This document shows, piece after piece, positions 11,500 to 22,943 of a DNA stretch of 64,000 nucleotides; within the stretch, counting starts at the first letter, position 1, and each line of letters starts with the position of its first letter. The notes below the pieces were generated by a model. That model was not told where the DNA came from. It did no database searches and was given only the letters and a program-made list of their open reading frames with translations. Source of the DNA: Hygrophila difformis (Eukaryota; Streptophyta; Magnoliopsida; Lamiales; Acanthaceae); NCBI GenBank assembly GCA_030278955.1, contig JAOANR010000004.1, forward strand, positions 61,135,541 to 61,199,540, in the 5' to 3' direction. Made by a program: the position numbers and the translations under genes.

Positions 11500-13860
11500 T
11501 AAAGACGAAGGAGCTCCAACCGCTCCTAGAAACCTCTGAGTTACTAAGTCCTGTTTGTCAATAAATGCCTTTTTATTTTTTATTTTTATTTTTTAAAACA
11601 AATTGAATTTTCTCTGATCATTTACCTTTTAAGACAAATTACTATTTATTACAGTAGTATATTCTTATATATTTATTTAATTTATATCAATGTTTAATTA
11701 TAATTATATAAAATATTAATTAAGATTAAATTCATATATCATTTTATTGTATTCCGTTATGCAATTATGTCTATACAATTATGATATGAACGGAGGGTCA
11801 AAGTTAGTAAAATAAATGGGCAAATTCATTCCAATTTCACCAAACTAACATTCACTTTTATCTTCTCTTCTTAACAACAAATGATTGTTGATTACTGTGC
11901 AGCATCCCACGCGTGCACTACTGTAGAGATCTTGGGGGCTTTAAAAATGAAATTAGTTAAGTACTACTACTAGTATTAAACAAACAAAACAGACAGATTA
12001 AATAAATCCAATTAACTGAAGACCGAATATTGGGCTGGTGACGTCAATTGGTTTTTTTTTTTTTTTTTTGGGTGGGGGGGGGGGGGGGGGGGGGGTGGGG
12101 GTTCGTTTTTCGTTTTTCTTTTTTCTTTTTTAAATCTCGCCTCTATTTTCTTTTCTAATTACACAATTATTTTTTAAACTTACTCCAAGCGAAAAGGACT
12201 TGAACAACGAATATATATTGCATCATGAACTTGGAAGTTGACGTGATAAATAATTAGCCTAATAATTACTTTATTGCATGCGGCTTCTAATAATAATTAA
12301 TGAAGTGAGCACAGGATTATTTTGGGTGTTTTTGCGGAATTTTTCATTGCATAATTAATTTATTCAAATAATTAAGATTGTTTTGAATTAATATTTTTTA
12401 AAATTAAATCTATTACTTCAAAAAGTCATTCTTGGAAAGTTGGCAATCTGTCAGATAAATCTATTAATACTTTCAGGTAATGCTGTACTAACTAACAATT
12501 AATTATATCTTTAACTTGTTTAATTCTTTTTATTGGACTTGGAGCTTTGAAAGTCGTTGTTTAGCAGTTAAAATTTTATTTAGGGTTTTCTGGTTGAAAA
12601 GTAGTTATAATACTATTATTTACTGTAGCTTAAAATTGATTTTTTCTCACCATTTTTTTTCCTTTCTAATAATAGTAATAAGAAAAAATAAATACTAGTA
12701 GTACTATATTATGTGAGGATTTGTATAGTATGGCTATCAGATCTGCGTTCTTCTTGTTAACGTTGTTGTAAGTGCCAATTTACATATATTTTCAGATATT
12801 TATTTGTCCGAGAAGTTGCGGAATCCAAACGACCACCTGGACTATTTTTTCTCTTATGTGTTCAGAAATCTATAAAGTGTGTGTTTGCGGGTGTTAAATA
12901 ATTTGGTCAAACTATTTACCAATAAAAGATTAAAAGAATTCAACTAGCCTCGAATTGAAATCGAAAGAAAGAAATATGCAAATAAATCGTTCTTCATTTG
13001 AGATTATAACTCGACCACCTCTTTGATCAAGAATGTATCCTTCTTGCCGGGAACACATGATGAAACAATGCATTGGTGGGCCTTCGTTCGAAAAAGAAAA
13101 AAAAAAAAGAGACAAAGTTGTAGAAACTATATATGGATGTGAGATTTATACTTTAAAGATAAGTTTCTAAATTACTATATTTATTAATTTAAAGTAGGGC
13201 CGGATAGATCAGGTAGTGTCGGCTAGCCATAGTCAAGATTGCATGTATTCGTTTACCTATGGATAATTCGTATATGGGTATACTCAAATCCTATCCAATC
13301 CTTGATTTTCGAGTAATAATGTGATAGGGAAGGGCAATAGTAGAGTGATTAAAGTTTTGTATATATAATGAGTGGAGGTAGTCAATACGTACACGACCCG
13401 AGCCGTTATTACATCTCTTTATATTACATGGGACCTTGAGTTGGGAGAGTTGGAAATATATATAAATGAATTTTTTGTTGCTAGATTGGAGTATTCGTGA
13501 GATATTGTTTTCACTACCAATATTCGAGTGAATTAGGGTGGTAGTTTTAAATTACTAGCTAGTGGAATGAATGCAAAAGATAAACTTCAACAATATTGAA
13601 TATATTCCACTACTCGATCCCTCCAACCATTTAAACAAGCTTCATTAATATTTTTCTCAATTAAATATATTTTTAAAAAACTACTAATATTCTTAATCTA
13701 TATAGTTACACGAATTCAGTAAAATTTTATATAATTATATATATATATATATATTCCTTATATAACCACGACAAAAAATTCGATCAAAAATAGACAATAG
13801 TGTTTAAAATAAAAAATGACTTGTTTAAAGAAACAGATGGAGTATCATCAATATGCAAGT
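11500..13860. other. Intergenic, low complexity, no gene seen
   Basis: AT-rich with a T-run followed by an interrupted G-run at about 12052-12100, and poly-A/(TA)n tracts. Open frames here are short and show no family resemblance. Confidence 0.4.
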
Positions 13861-14085
13861 GAGCTAATTAATTATGCTCGAAAATTGATTATCTGAGCTG
13901 TAAGAAAATTAATGAGCGGTAAGAAAATGACCTGTAAGAAAATTGATTATCTGATTATTGCGTTTTTAAAATACAAATAATCAATTTAACCGCTAAAAAA
14001 TAGTGCAGTAAACTTGATTATTTATATTTTGAAAGCGAAATAATTAGATAATTCATTTCAAATCGCATATCCAAACACGCACGTA
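13861..14085. mobile_element. Decayed MITE related to the one at 55751
   Basis: Contains AAAATTGATTATCTGATTAT followed by TGCGTTTTTAAAATACAAAT and a reverse-complement partner ending near CATATCCAAACACGC. The same blocks in the same order occur at 55751-55910. One end (GTGTTTGGAT) is lost here and there is an extra internal repeat of TGTAAGAAAATTGA. Confidence 0.65.
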
Positions 14086-14099
14086 CAACCTACGAGACA

Positions 14100-15004
14100 T
14101 TATTAATGAGCGGATAATTATGTAACAAGAAGCCCAAAATTAAGTGAAAATGCTAGATGGGCAGTGATTCGTACAAACGGTGAAGGTTGTTTTGGTAAAT
14201 GGTAAATTGTGTAGTAGGGGATAAAATAAGAAAACAGTATTCGTGTCGCTGTCATGGGGGGAAACAAAAGGCAGGCAATCGTACGAAAGCTGAGCATCAA
14301 CACAACTGGAAAATGGAGGAGTGAGGAGTGCCCCACCACCTGCGCAATTTGCCCACTTGCATTCTACTTTCTCCTCATCCACACACTCAATCATCCATCG
14401 GACTTTTAATTTGGATCCAAATTAAAATTCAATTCAGTTTGCATCTCAGGCCGTTCAGCATTTCATCGGACTTTTTATTGGGTTATTTCTCTTTCTAGGG
14501 TTTGTGCCTCTCCTCATTTTTCGCCCTTCTTCAATTCAAGTCATCCGTGTTTCCTAAATTAGCAATCGCCGCTCAGTCCCAGAGCTACTATTTTTGTGCA
14601 AATTCAAAAAAAGTCAATTGTGCTTTCCCTGTATTGTCGTGTTTTCCAGTTTCCACTTTCGTCTATCAATTTATTTTTTGGAATAGTGATATTTTTCGCA
14701 TCGGTTGTTGGTTTCCAATTGGTTTCAATTTTTTTTTTTTTTTTTAAATTTTGGAATTAGGGTTTTCTGCTTTCGGATTCTGTGCTGTACTTTGGAGATA
14801 CGCTTCAATTGAGCTCTCTTCTCTAGTGTTCATTGTATTTATAGTGCACTGTATATTATTACTATTTGTGTTGCGCTGTGTGTGTGTGTGTCTCTCTCTC
14901 TATAAATATATATGTATATATCTCGAGAAACCCATATTGTTTTCGAATCCAGACCACCAGTGGTGAATAAACTGTGATTTTTGTGGGGGTTGCAGGATAT
15001 TGAA
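14100..15004 (+). promoter_or_regulatory. Upstream and 5' leader region of the MADS-box gene
   Basis: About 900 bp between the decayed MITE and the start codon. The sequence just before the ATG, GGGGTTGCAG followed by GATATTGAA, looks like an intron acceptor, so the 5' leader may be spliced, as in several SVP-group genes; the matching donor is not certain. A CT/TG-rich stretch lies at 14878-14902. No clear CArG box was found. Confidence 0.4.
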
Positions 15005-15187
15005 ATGGTGAGGCAAAAGATTCAGATCAAGAAGATCGATAACCTGACGGCGAGACAAGTGACTTTCTCCAAGAGAAGAAGAGGGCTTTTCAAGAAGGCT
15101 CAAGAACTTTCCACCCTTTGTGATGCTGAGATTGCTCTCATCGTCTTCTCCGCTACCAGCAAACTCTTTGATTATTCTTCCTCAAGG

Positions 15188-15226
<39 letters not shown>

Positions 15227-15721
15227 CAATGGCACAAATAAAGGTACCCGTACGTTATCATCACACCAAGATCTGATTTCTACTATTAAAGATTCAGAGA
15301 CTGTGTGTATACTGTGCGGTTTACTGCCTTTGCTTTATCTCTTAATTCGGGGTCTTAAAAACGCAATTTATACACATAAGATCATCACTAGTTTTGCTTC
15401 ACTTTGCTGGTTATTCAATATATATATATATGTCCTTCTGAGGTTTCTTTCTAGTCACTGGGCGGATATAGGAAGATTTTTGTCTTGAAGAAATCTTGAC
15501 TGGTGATTTAAGATATAAGGGTTGTGCTGATTATTTCCAAGGAAAAACTGCCTGGATCTTGACATGCCTTCCCCATTAGCCAAATCCGCTCAGTCTCTGT
15601 GGTGTGTAGTCTGTGATTTTATGGGTGTGGAAAATCTGCCAAATGACTTGTACTATAAGAATCCTTGATGTTCTGTCATTACTCACACATACCACATGTA
15701 TATAGTCCGATAAGCATTCCT

Positions 15722-15761
<40 letters not shown>

Positions 15762-18700
15762 CCTCTTGGTTTTGAGGGCCACCTCTCTTTAATTTGTAGG
15801 ATAAACTGAGTACCATCCATACACTATAGTCTATATATAAATAGAGAGACAAATACTACTGAATAGATATATACATGCACACACATACAAACAAATATCC
15901 TTACATTGCATCCCACTAATATGTTTCATTTTTGGACTTTATGTTTTGTTGTTACTACATATTGACTTTTTAAAAATTGCCCCTATTTGTTATTAAGACT
16001 GCAATAGTAGTTTGCTTCTCAATTAATACTTTAGCATACGTCTGTGGGAGCTGTGATTTATAGACCATGCATAAGTGAATGGGTATTGTGTCAGTTGTGT
16101 AATTTTTAAGATTTAGGGTGATGTTAAGCTGAGTATGAAGTATTTTAATTTGAAATTCAACTTGGCTGACTTTCGATCTAATCATAGTAAAAGAATGTTA
16201 CAGATACTTATGAACATATATATTTTTCGTGTGGCCAAGTCTTGACTCCCCACTCACGGTATTTATCTCTTTGTAATTTATTTTTAGTATGAGCTTCCAT
16301 TTTCTTTAAGCAATATGTTGTGAGATACACAATATAGTAAGAGCCAATTTTAGTAAGACCAACTCTTTTAGTTGTTTCTTTTAAATAAAAGAATTCGTGT
16401 TCTTCTAAAACATATATTATTTTGCGTATTGAAAAAAAATATGTGAGAACGAGATAGAGCAAATTGGAAAATCTGTTTTATATCATGGATTCTTGGTCGT
16501 GAGAGGTTAGGGGCAAGCATTATTTTGATGAGACTCAGATAAAGACATGCATGCGTAATTAATTATTTATTTTTGTGTGACCTAAATTTTCCATCTAACT
16601 ACTGTAGATTTTAACCTCTGCTATGCTTCCAATTTCTTGAATCGCTTGAATCTTTTCTCGGGTTAGAATTTGCCGAGCCCCATTGTCCGGCTTCACTTTG
16701 TCATGTGTTTTTTTAATCTCTCATTTAACACTAAGGAGAAGAAAAACCCCATACAAGGAAGAAGAGATAACTATGTAGAAACTCCACACACACAAGTGAA
16801 TAAATAGACTGAGTGCACTAGATACTTGGTCGGCTAAATAACCCAAATAAATAGATCAAGTAGCATGACTTATATGGATCCAACTCTCCGCAAAAAAAAA
16901 TAAATAAATAAAAAAAAGAGAAGGCAAACAGAGAAAAGAAAAAAAAAATGGAAAAACACCAAGTTAGTAGCCATATTTAAACATATATAACTATCCAAAA
17001 TCAAAATGAAGTACTTGGGCAGTGGTCAAGTCCCTGACTTCCAACCTTATGATTGAGGGTTCGATTCCTATCCGGCCTTATATCCCTCCCTTTTATCCAC
17101 TTTCTTAACTATATCAGGAATGTAATAAAATCTAACTTCAATGTGCTTAGTCCTATAATTGGATACATGATTCTTATAGAGTTGGATGACAAACGGGCTA
17201 TCAGAAACCAATCTCATTCAGTAAGCCCTTAACCAAATAGATTCTTTAACAGAACCAGAAAGTGCAACATAATTGTGGAAGTGATAACAAACGAGTGCAA
17301 CTTAGACTTCCAACTCACACAAAACCACAAACAGTAAACACATAACAAGAAGTATGTATACTTTCTTCTATTACCGTGGTAATTCTTAAAATTCTAATCC
17401 ACATAACAATATAATTCAACATCCTTATTATACTTATAAAAGATCATCCATAATCAGATGATAATTTCAGATACTTGTGAAGCCACATGAATACCTCTTA
17501 GTGAGGCTTACTAGGATTGGACATACAGTCGCTCAAACAACTAATTTCCTAAACAATATCAGGACGAGTGCTCACCATCAAGTACATAACTGGATCAATC
17601 GCATTATGGTAAATAGTATTCTTCATTTCATTGATTTAATAATCTGTAATGGGACACTGATTTTTTGACAAAGAAAAGTGAAGAGCTAAAGATGAACACA
17701 CTTAGCATAATTCATACTCCCATTGAAACATTTAACTATATCACGCAATCCAATGCACATTTTTAATGCTAAATATCTCAAATTGTATAAAAATAAAAAT
17801 TATAAAAACTTGATATTCTAAAACTAAGCGATAAAGACGAATCTAACAAGATCTCACTTGACCATGTTTAAGGGCTTACTAACATGATTAGGCTTAGATT
17901 TATCAATATAACATTCAGACTGACGTATATAATTATCACGATCAATATCACTATATAAGAAGGATGTGTTAACATTCATCAGAATTAATTCTTGTCAAAA
18001 TGCGCAGCAAGAGCAATCACAATACATACAGTAGCGAATTTGACAATAGGAGCAAATATTTCAAAATAATCAATCCTTTCATTTTGAGTGAATCCGTTTG
18101 CGACTAGTCTATCCTTACAGTCGAGTTATTCTCATTTTTGACCTTGTACACCCATTTGTAATCAACAACTAAGACAATGATTGGTTTAGGCACTAGAAGG
18201 TAAGTCTTATTTTCATACAAAGGAAACATGCCTGCAATCATAGATTCTAACCAGTGATATGAATAACAATACATAGTTACAGACACAAACAACTTAACAA
18301 TTAATATGTAGAAAGGCTTTCAACCATTCTTTTAAGAATAGTATGGGTGTTTCATCTTTTGATGTGCATTCTGAAAACATCAGACTAGATAATTTTTGTA
18401 CCAAAATACGCAGTGAAGAATTAAGTGTTTGAATTAGTTTATATTGTTTGGAAATGTAATAATAAAATAATCAGTTTTAAGTATTTAGCTTTGTGTTTTA
18501 ACTTGTGTTTTGACTAAGATTGATGAAGTATTTTATTTTTAAAATAAATTATTTTAAATATGTTTGTAGAACTATAACTTATATAAATATGTGGTATATA
18601 ATAGTATTATTTTAAATATTATTTTTATTTTTTAAAATTTTAAATTTACTCCACTGCCTATACGTTGTTTATTTTTATTTTATCAAGGGATTTTAAAGTT

Positions 18701-21700
18701 GTTTTAAAAATTCTTTTGTGGAGCTTATTACTCCATCTCATTATTTTTGTTACGGATCCACCGCACGTATGCCGATACACATTTTTAAGATTAATAACTT
18801 AAATTGTGTACAACCAAAAGTTAGAAAAAGTTGATTGTCTAAAGCTACAAGATTAGACGAATCTAACAAGATCTCACTCGACTATGTTTTTTCTTTTATA
18901 GCTATGATAAAAATTTTGAATTAAAGTTAAACAGTGAATAGTCCCAAAAACTTATCTGTAACAAAAACACCGAGACAGAGGTATTAGTTATTACAAGCTC
19001 ACACAAACCCTCTTAAAAAGTTGCTCCATTTAAATTCTGTTGTATTAGTAAGAATACAAGTGTATTGGAGTTTTACTTTTTGTCATTCAAGATTAGATAA
19101 TGACCAGATGGAACATTATTGTTGTGCTGCCTAGGTTTCTTCTCATTTATTGCACTAATTTGTTTTTAATGTTCATCTTTGCTTTCATTACTGTAACTTA
19201 GTTTTCAGTTCTTTCACGGATAACTTGAATTGTGCAAACATTGATTCCATCATCTGTACTATTTACTTTCTATGAAACTCAAAAGGGTATTGCTAGATCC
19301 TAGTGAGAGAAAGACATGATAAGAATTAATCTTACGCATTCATGATTCAACTCTATTTACACTACTTTGGTCTTTGTATATGGAAAGAATATTTTGAATT
19401 AACCGTAAATTTTCCTGTGTCACCTGTGAAGCATGATGCAACTCCTCCAAAGGCATAAGCAACAAATCGACAAGTCTTCCGTATTTGGGAAACAGCTGCA
19501 GGTAAAAACTTACCTAACATCTTTTCTTGACTTATCTCCATTTGCTGATCGAACTAATTCATATACGAGGCATTGTAGTTTTCAGCGAAAATAACTTGAG
19601 CTAATTTCCGTTGTCGTATCATTTCAGACAAGAAACAATCACAGCCACACCAACGTCAGCAAAGAACTAGCTGACCTGTCTCTTGAGCTGAAGTAAGTAT
19701 GAACACCTTAGAATTATCGTAACCAGGGCCATTCCTGATATTTGGTGGGCCGTGGGCAAAATAAATTAATAGACTTATATAAATATAAAAACAAACTTAT
19801 TGTTCTATAATAATTTTTCCATTAGATATTTGTGATTTTCTTAACTCTTCACAATATATTTTTTACGATCCAGAAAAATAATTTTTAGTCAACATAAATT
19901 TCAAACTTAAAAAATAAATCAAATAAAAAATAACAGATCAACCATATTTGGGAAATAATTTAGGTCATAATTTGTCAAGAATTCTAAACAACTCGTCGAG
20001 TAGAGGAATTCTAGAGAATATGAAAAGGCAGTGCCATAAAATATTTTTCTTGTGAGTTTTTGAAAAATAGAGTCCTAGAAATGAGAATTTTACAACTCAT
20101 TCATTATTTTAATAAAAATAAATTTACAAAGAAATATTAATTAATTTTTATAAAAAAATGGGCCCTGGGCAATGGCACTCCTCGCCATGCCTCAGGTCCG
20201 GCGCTGATCGTAACTGAGGGGGTGGTAGCATTGAAAATTTCAAAATTTTCATATAAAATACTTTCAATTATATTTTATTTTTAATTCTTTTAGATATATA
20301 CTTATATATTTTTTCTAATTTATATTAATTGTTAAATTTTAGTCCCTCTTTAAATTGTTTCATTGCACTACTATCCGTATTGTTTGTTTATGTTAAAGTT
20401 TTTTAGTAAGCTATATAAGTTTGTCATCCATGCATTAGTTGTTTGTTCCAATCTTTGTGTAACAACTCCACTTTCAAGCGTTATATATTACTGCACTTTG
20501 TAACAACACCAATTATGTGTTGAGTAGCGGGTTGTTACAACTTTGTTTGAATATATATGCATTACAATTTTTGTTGAAATTTGATTTTTTTTCCCCCTCC
20601 CTTAGGCAGCTCATGGGAGACGAGCTCCAAGGACTTGGAATGAATGAACTGTCAAGGCTGGAGAAACTAGTCGAGGCGGGATTAACTCGCGTTGGGAAAA
20701 TAAAGGTGTGTTCTTTGTCCTAAATCCGAATTCATATTACAGCTTCAATCCTGAATAATATTTCATGATTGTATGTACTGCAGAATGACAAGCTCCTGAA
20801 TGAGATCAGCATGTTGAAGATGAAGGCAAGTTTTCACTTCTTAGTTTTTCCCATTTTCAGAAAATTTCATTTAAATTTTTAAAAAATCAAACGAAAATAG
20901 CAATGTGGGAATGATTTAGCGAAGGAAAAATCCTTACATGTAGTATGTGTCATCAATAGTTACCTTGCAATTTTTTTTGTAGTGAAACAGCATGTTCTAG
21001 TAGTGCTACTGTAGTTTCAACGATTAATACTTACGGAAAAATGCAGGAAACAAATCTGATGGAAGAAAACTGGCGCTTGAAACTGCAGCAAGAAGAGGTG
21101 AGTGGTCGGTCCTCTTTATTGTTACAGGAAGTGCACGCACGGAATTTTATTCCATCCTTGCAAATGTACATATGAGCAAATGCATGAATGATGATGTGCA
21201 CCAAGGAATGTGTTCTTACATTTTCTAGTCTGTTGAGAATATTCAGATGGAGAAAATGAGAATGGGGAATGGAGTGGAGCAAGGCTGTTCAGCTGATTCC
21301 ACCAGTAATTCCCTCGGCTTAGGCTTAGTTCATTGTCCTGAGGACAACAGGAGTATCTCCGATGTTTCTCTCAAGTTAAGGTATTTAATACTCCCTTCGT
21401 TTTTGAATAGATGAAATGTTTGGAAATTGGGTACTATTCACACACGCAATTTGACTTAAAGTTTTATCATAGTTATATTAGTTAAAATATAATCAAGTGG
21501 GATCTTGTTAGATTCGTCTCGTCGAGTAGTTTTTAAATATAGCGAACTCTTAGAATTTTTACCGGTACCGAACTTGAGTTATTAATGATTTAAAATGTGC
21601 ATTGGACTGCGTGCACTATGATTCCGTTTCAATTTTATGAAAACGGAGGTAGTATAAAGCGATGAAAATAATTTGATTGCTTGCATTACTATATGAATTG

Positions 21701-21819
21701 GTTTAGTACAACCATATATATAACATGCATGATTATTACTAGTAATAATTAATAAATGAAAATCATGCATGCATGTTTGATTTATCCAGAGCTACGTTTG
21801 ATGATGCAGCTTACCTTAG
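15005..21819 (+). CDS. MIKC MADS-box transcription factor, StMADS11 (SVP/AGL24-like) clade
   Basis: Eight coding exons: 15005-15186, 19432-19501, 19628-19692, 20606-20705, 20784-20825, 21047-21097, 21229-21380, 21810-21819, giving about 223 residues. Residues 1-60 are a complete MADS domain starting [19 protein letters not shown] with [20 protein letters not shown]. Exons 3-6 form the keratin-like K region ([20 protein letters not shown]). The C-terminus carries EQGCSADS and ends SDVSLKLSLP, close to the conserved S-D-x-S-L-K-L-G-L end of the clade. MADS start and HSADS-like motif match potato StMADS11 better than Arabidopsis SVP or AGL24. Role by family: DNA-binding dimer at CArG boxes in vegetative tissue or flowering control. 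Exon 5 has the standard 42 bp but a GC donor. Intron 1 is 4.2 kb and full of repeats. Confidence 0.93.
15187..15226. repeat. (CT)n microsatellite at the MADS exon 1 donor
   Basis: GTATT followed directly by about 17 CT units, starting within 6 bp of the splice donor of exon 1. It gives intron 1 a long pyrimidine tract at its 5' end, an unusual position. Confidence 0.9.
17008..17105 (+). repeat. tRNA-derived SINE (intron 1 of MADS gene)
   Basis: A-box-like GGCAGTGGTCAAGTCC at about 17018-17033 and a perfect B-box GGTTCGATTCC at 17058-17068, followed by the tail CCTTATATCCCTCCCTTTTA shared with the copies at 22264 and 35549. No tRNA cloverleaf can be drawn, so this is a SINE head rather than a tRNA gene. 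Confidence 0.7.
17100..18330 (-). pseudogene. Ty1/copia pol relic (RT and RNase H), antisense in MADS intron 1
   Basis: On the minus strand, in order: [12 protein letters not shown] [13 protein letters not shown] then [12 protein letters not shown] (18.1-18.3 kb), [20 protein letters not shown] (about 18.05 kb), [12 protein letters not shown] plus SNPSKPH (about 17.5 kb), SWKSKLHS (about 17.3 kb) and [19 protein letters not shown] (about 17.15 kb). These are the reverse transcriptase and RNase H landmarks of Ty1/copia in the correct order. Stop codons and frameshifts are many and no LTRs are seen. A truncated Stowaway element interrupts it at 17717-17871. Confidence 0.85.
17717..17871. mobile_element. 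Truncated Stowaway-like MITE, copy 8
   Basis: Left end CTCCCATTGAAACA follows TA; interior has the family block GAATCTAACAAGATCTCACT. The right third is missing. Inserted in the copia relic. Confidence 0.65.
18731..18981. mobile_element. Stowaway-like MITE, copy 9 (MADS intron 1)
   Basis: Left end CTCCATCTCATTATTTTTGT, right end AACACCGAGACAGAGG, TA on both sides; interior ATCTAACAAGATCTCACTCG. Confidence 0.8.
21391..21652. mobile_element. Stowaway-like MITE, copy 10 (MADS intron 7)
   Basis: Ends CTCCCTTCGTTTTTGAATAG and TATGAAAACGGAGGTAG flanked by TA. It begins only 10 bp after the exon 7 splice donor. Closest in sequence to the copy at 62023. Confidence 0.9.
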
Positions 21820-22263
21820 GTTGGCAAAAATGGTGAGGTCCAGATTAACAAGACTTGCAGCTATATCTGTTTCGGTCGCCTTTGTATGATTTATATATAG
21901 TATTTCTCATTTGATGCATGTATGTGCCTTCTTTCTTACCCCCTTTTTTAATTTTAATATCCATGCATACCTTTCATCGTACGTACGAACAATCATCTAA
22001 CGCCATTGATTGGAATTGTAATGCTTTTTTTTATTTGTTTTGATATGGTGAAATTTGCACTTCTATGTATTTCACGTTCGCTAGCTACATGCGGATGAAT
22101 ATTAGTAGTACATAATTGTGTACTTGTGATCGCGATTATGTTTTCACTGAAATAAAGATCGAGCGTCATCAGCTTTACCCAAAGAAAAGAAAAAAAAAAA
22201 ATTTAAAGATGAAGGTAGCTTGTAAAGAAAATTGGGAGTAACTTATTATAAGGTGTGATTAAA

Positions 22264-22375
22264 TCTAAGGATAAGGATGAAAATTTAGCTCAAGTGGTTA
22301 AGTTATTCGACTTTCAATTTAAGGTTGGAGATTCCATTCCCCATGCCCCTATTCCTCCCTTATATTCCTCGAATA
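22264..22375 (+). repeat. tRNA-derived SINE between MADS and GDI genes
   Basis: A-box-like TAGCTCAAGTGGTTAAG (22286-22302), degenerate B-box GGTTGGAGATTCC (22323-22335), then the tail CCCCTATTCCTCCCTTATAT shared by the other SINE copies. Confidence 0.65.
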
Positions 22376-22943
22376 CAGCTCTGATGAAAGATATTTTCAA
22401 ATTAGAAATGTTACATGTACAATTAAATGTTATCTTGTTCATTTTTACGATATAATTTGTGGTATTATTTCTTAACAGATAATCAATATACTCCATATAT
22501 AGTTATATAGAATAACTTATTTATTTAAGAAAATCAATGACAGTATTTTTTATTTTTTACCAAAAAAATTGGAAAAACATAAAACTGATCACTGTAAAAA
22601 CAAGGGGTGTTGTATACTATCGCTCGCTCACGCCTGAACGTACCAGCTCCGAGTTAACACAATCTTCATTTCACGGTTCACATCTTCACTATCTGCGGCG
22701 ACGACTCGCTCTTTCCCGACGCGTGTCAAATCTTTAGGCAACCCGCAAGTTTCGTTTTCGTTTTTCCTTTATTACTCCTCCGTGTCCGGACGCTCCATTT
22801 GTCCCTCTAATCTCTACATCTTTGCTGTCTTGTCTCCTGTCTCCGTTGAGAATCAATTCCTTTGGGTAGTTCTTTTTTCCTGGATATTTTTTTTTTATCT
22901 GTGGCGCTTAAAAACAAAACAGATCAAAAACGAAAAGGTAGAG
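22376..22943 (+). promoter_or_regulatory. Promoter and 5' leader of the GDI gene
   Basis: About 570 bp ahead of the GDI start codon with a pyrimidine-rich, GC-richer segment from about 22610 that looks like transcribed 5' UTR. No other coding sequence is visible. No single TATA position can be defended. Confidence 0.4.

Noticed and set aside
17008..17105. tRNA gene
   Set aside because: A- and B-box are present, but no acceptor stem or anticodon arm can be formed; matching tails in other copies show it is a SINE.
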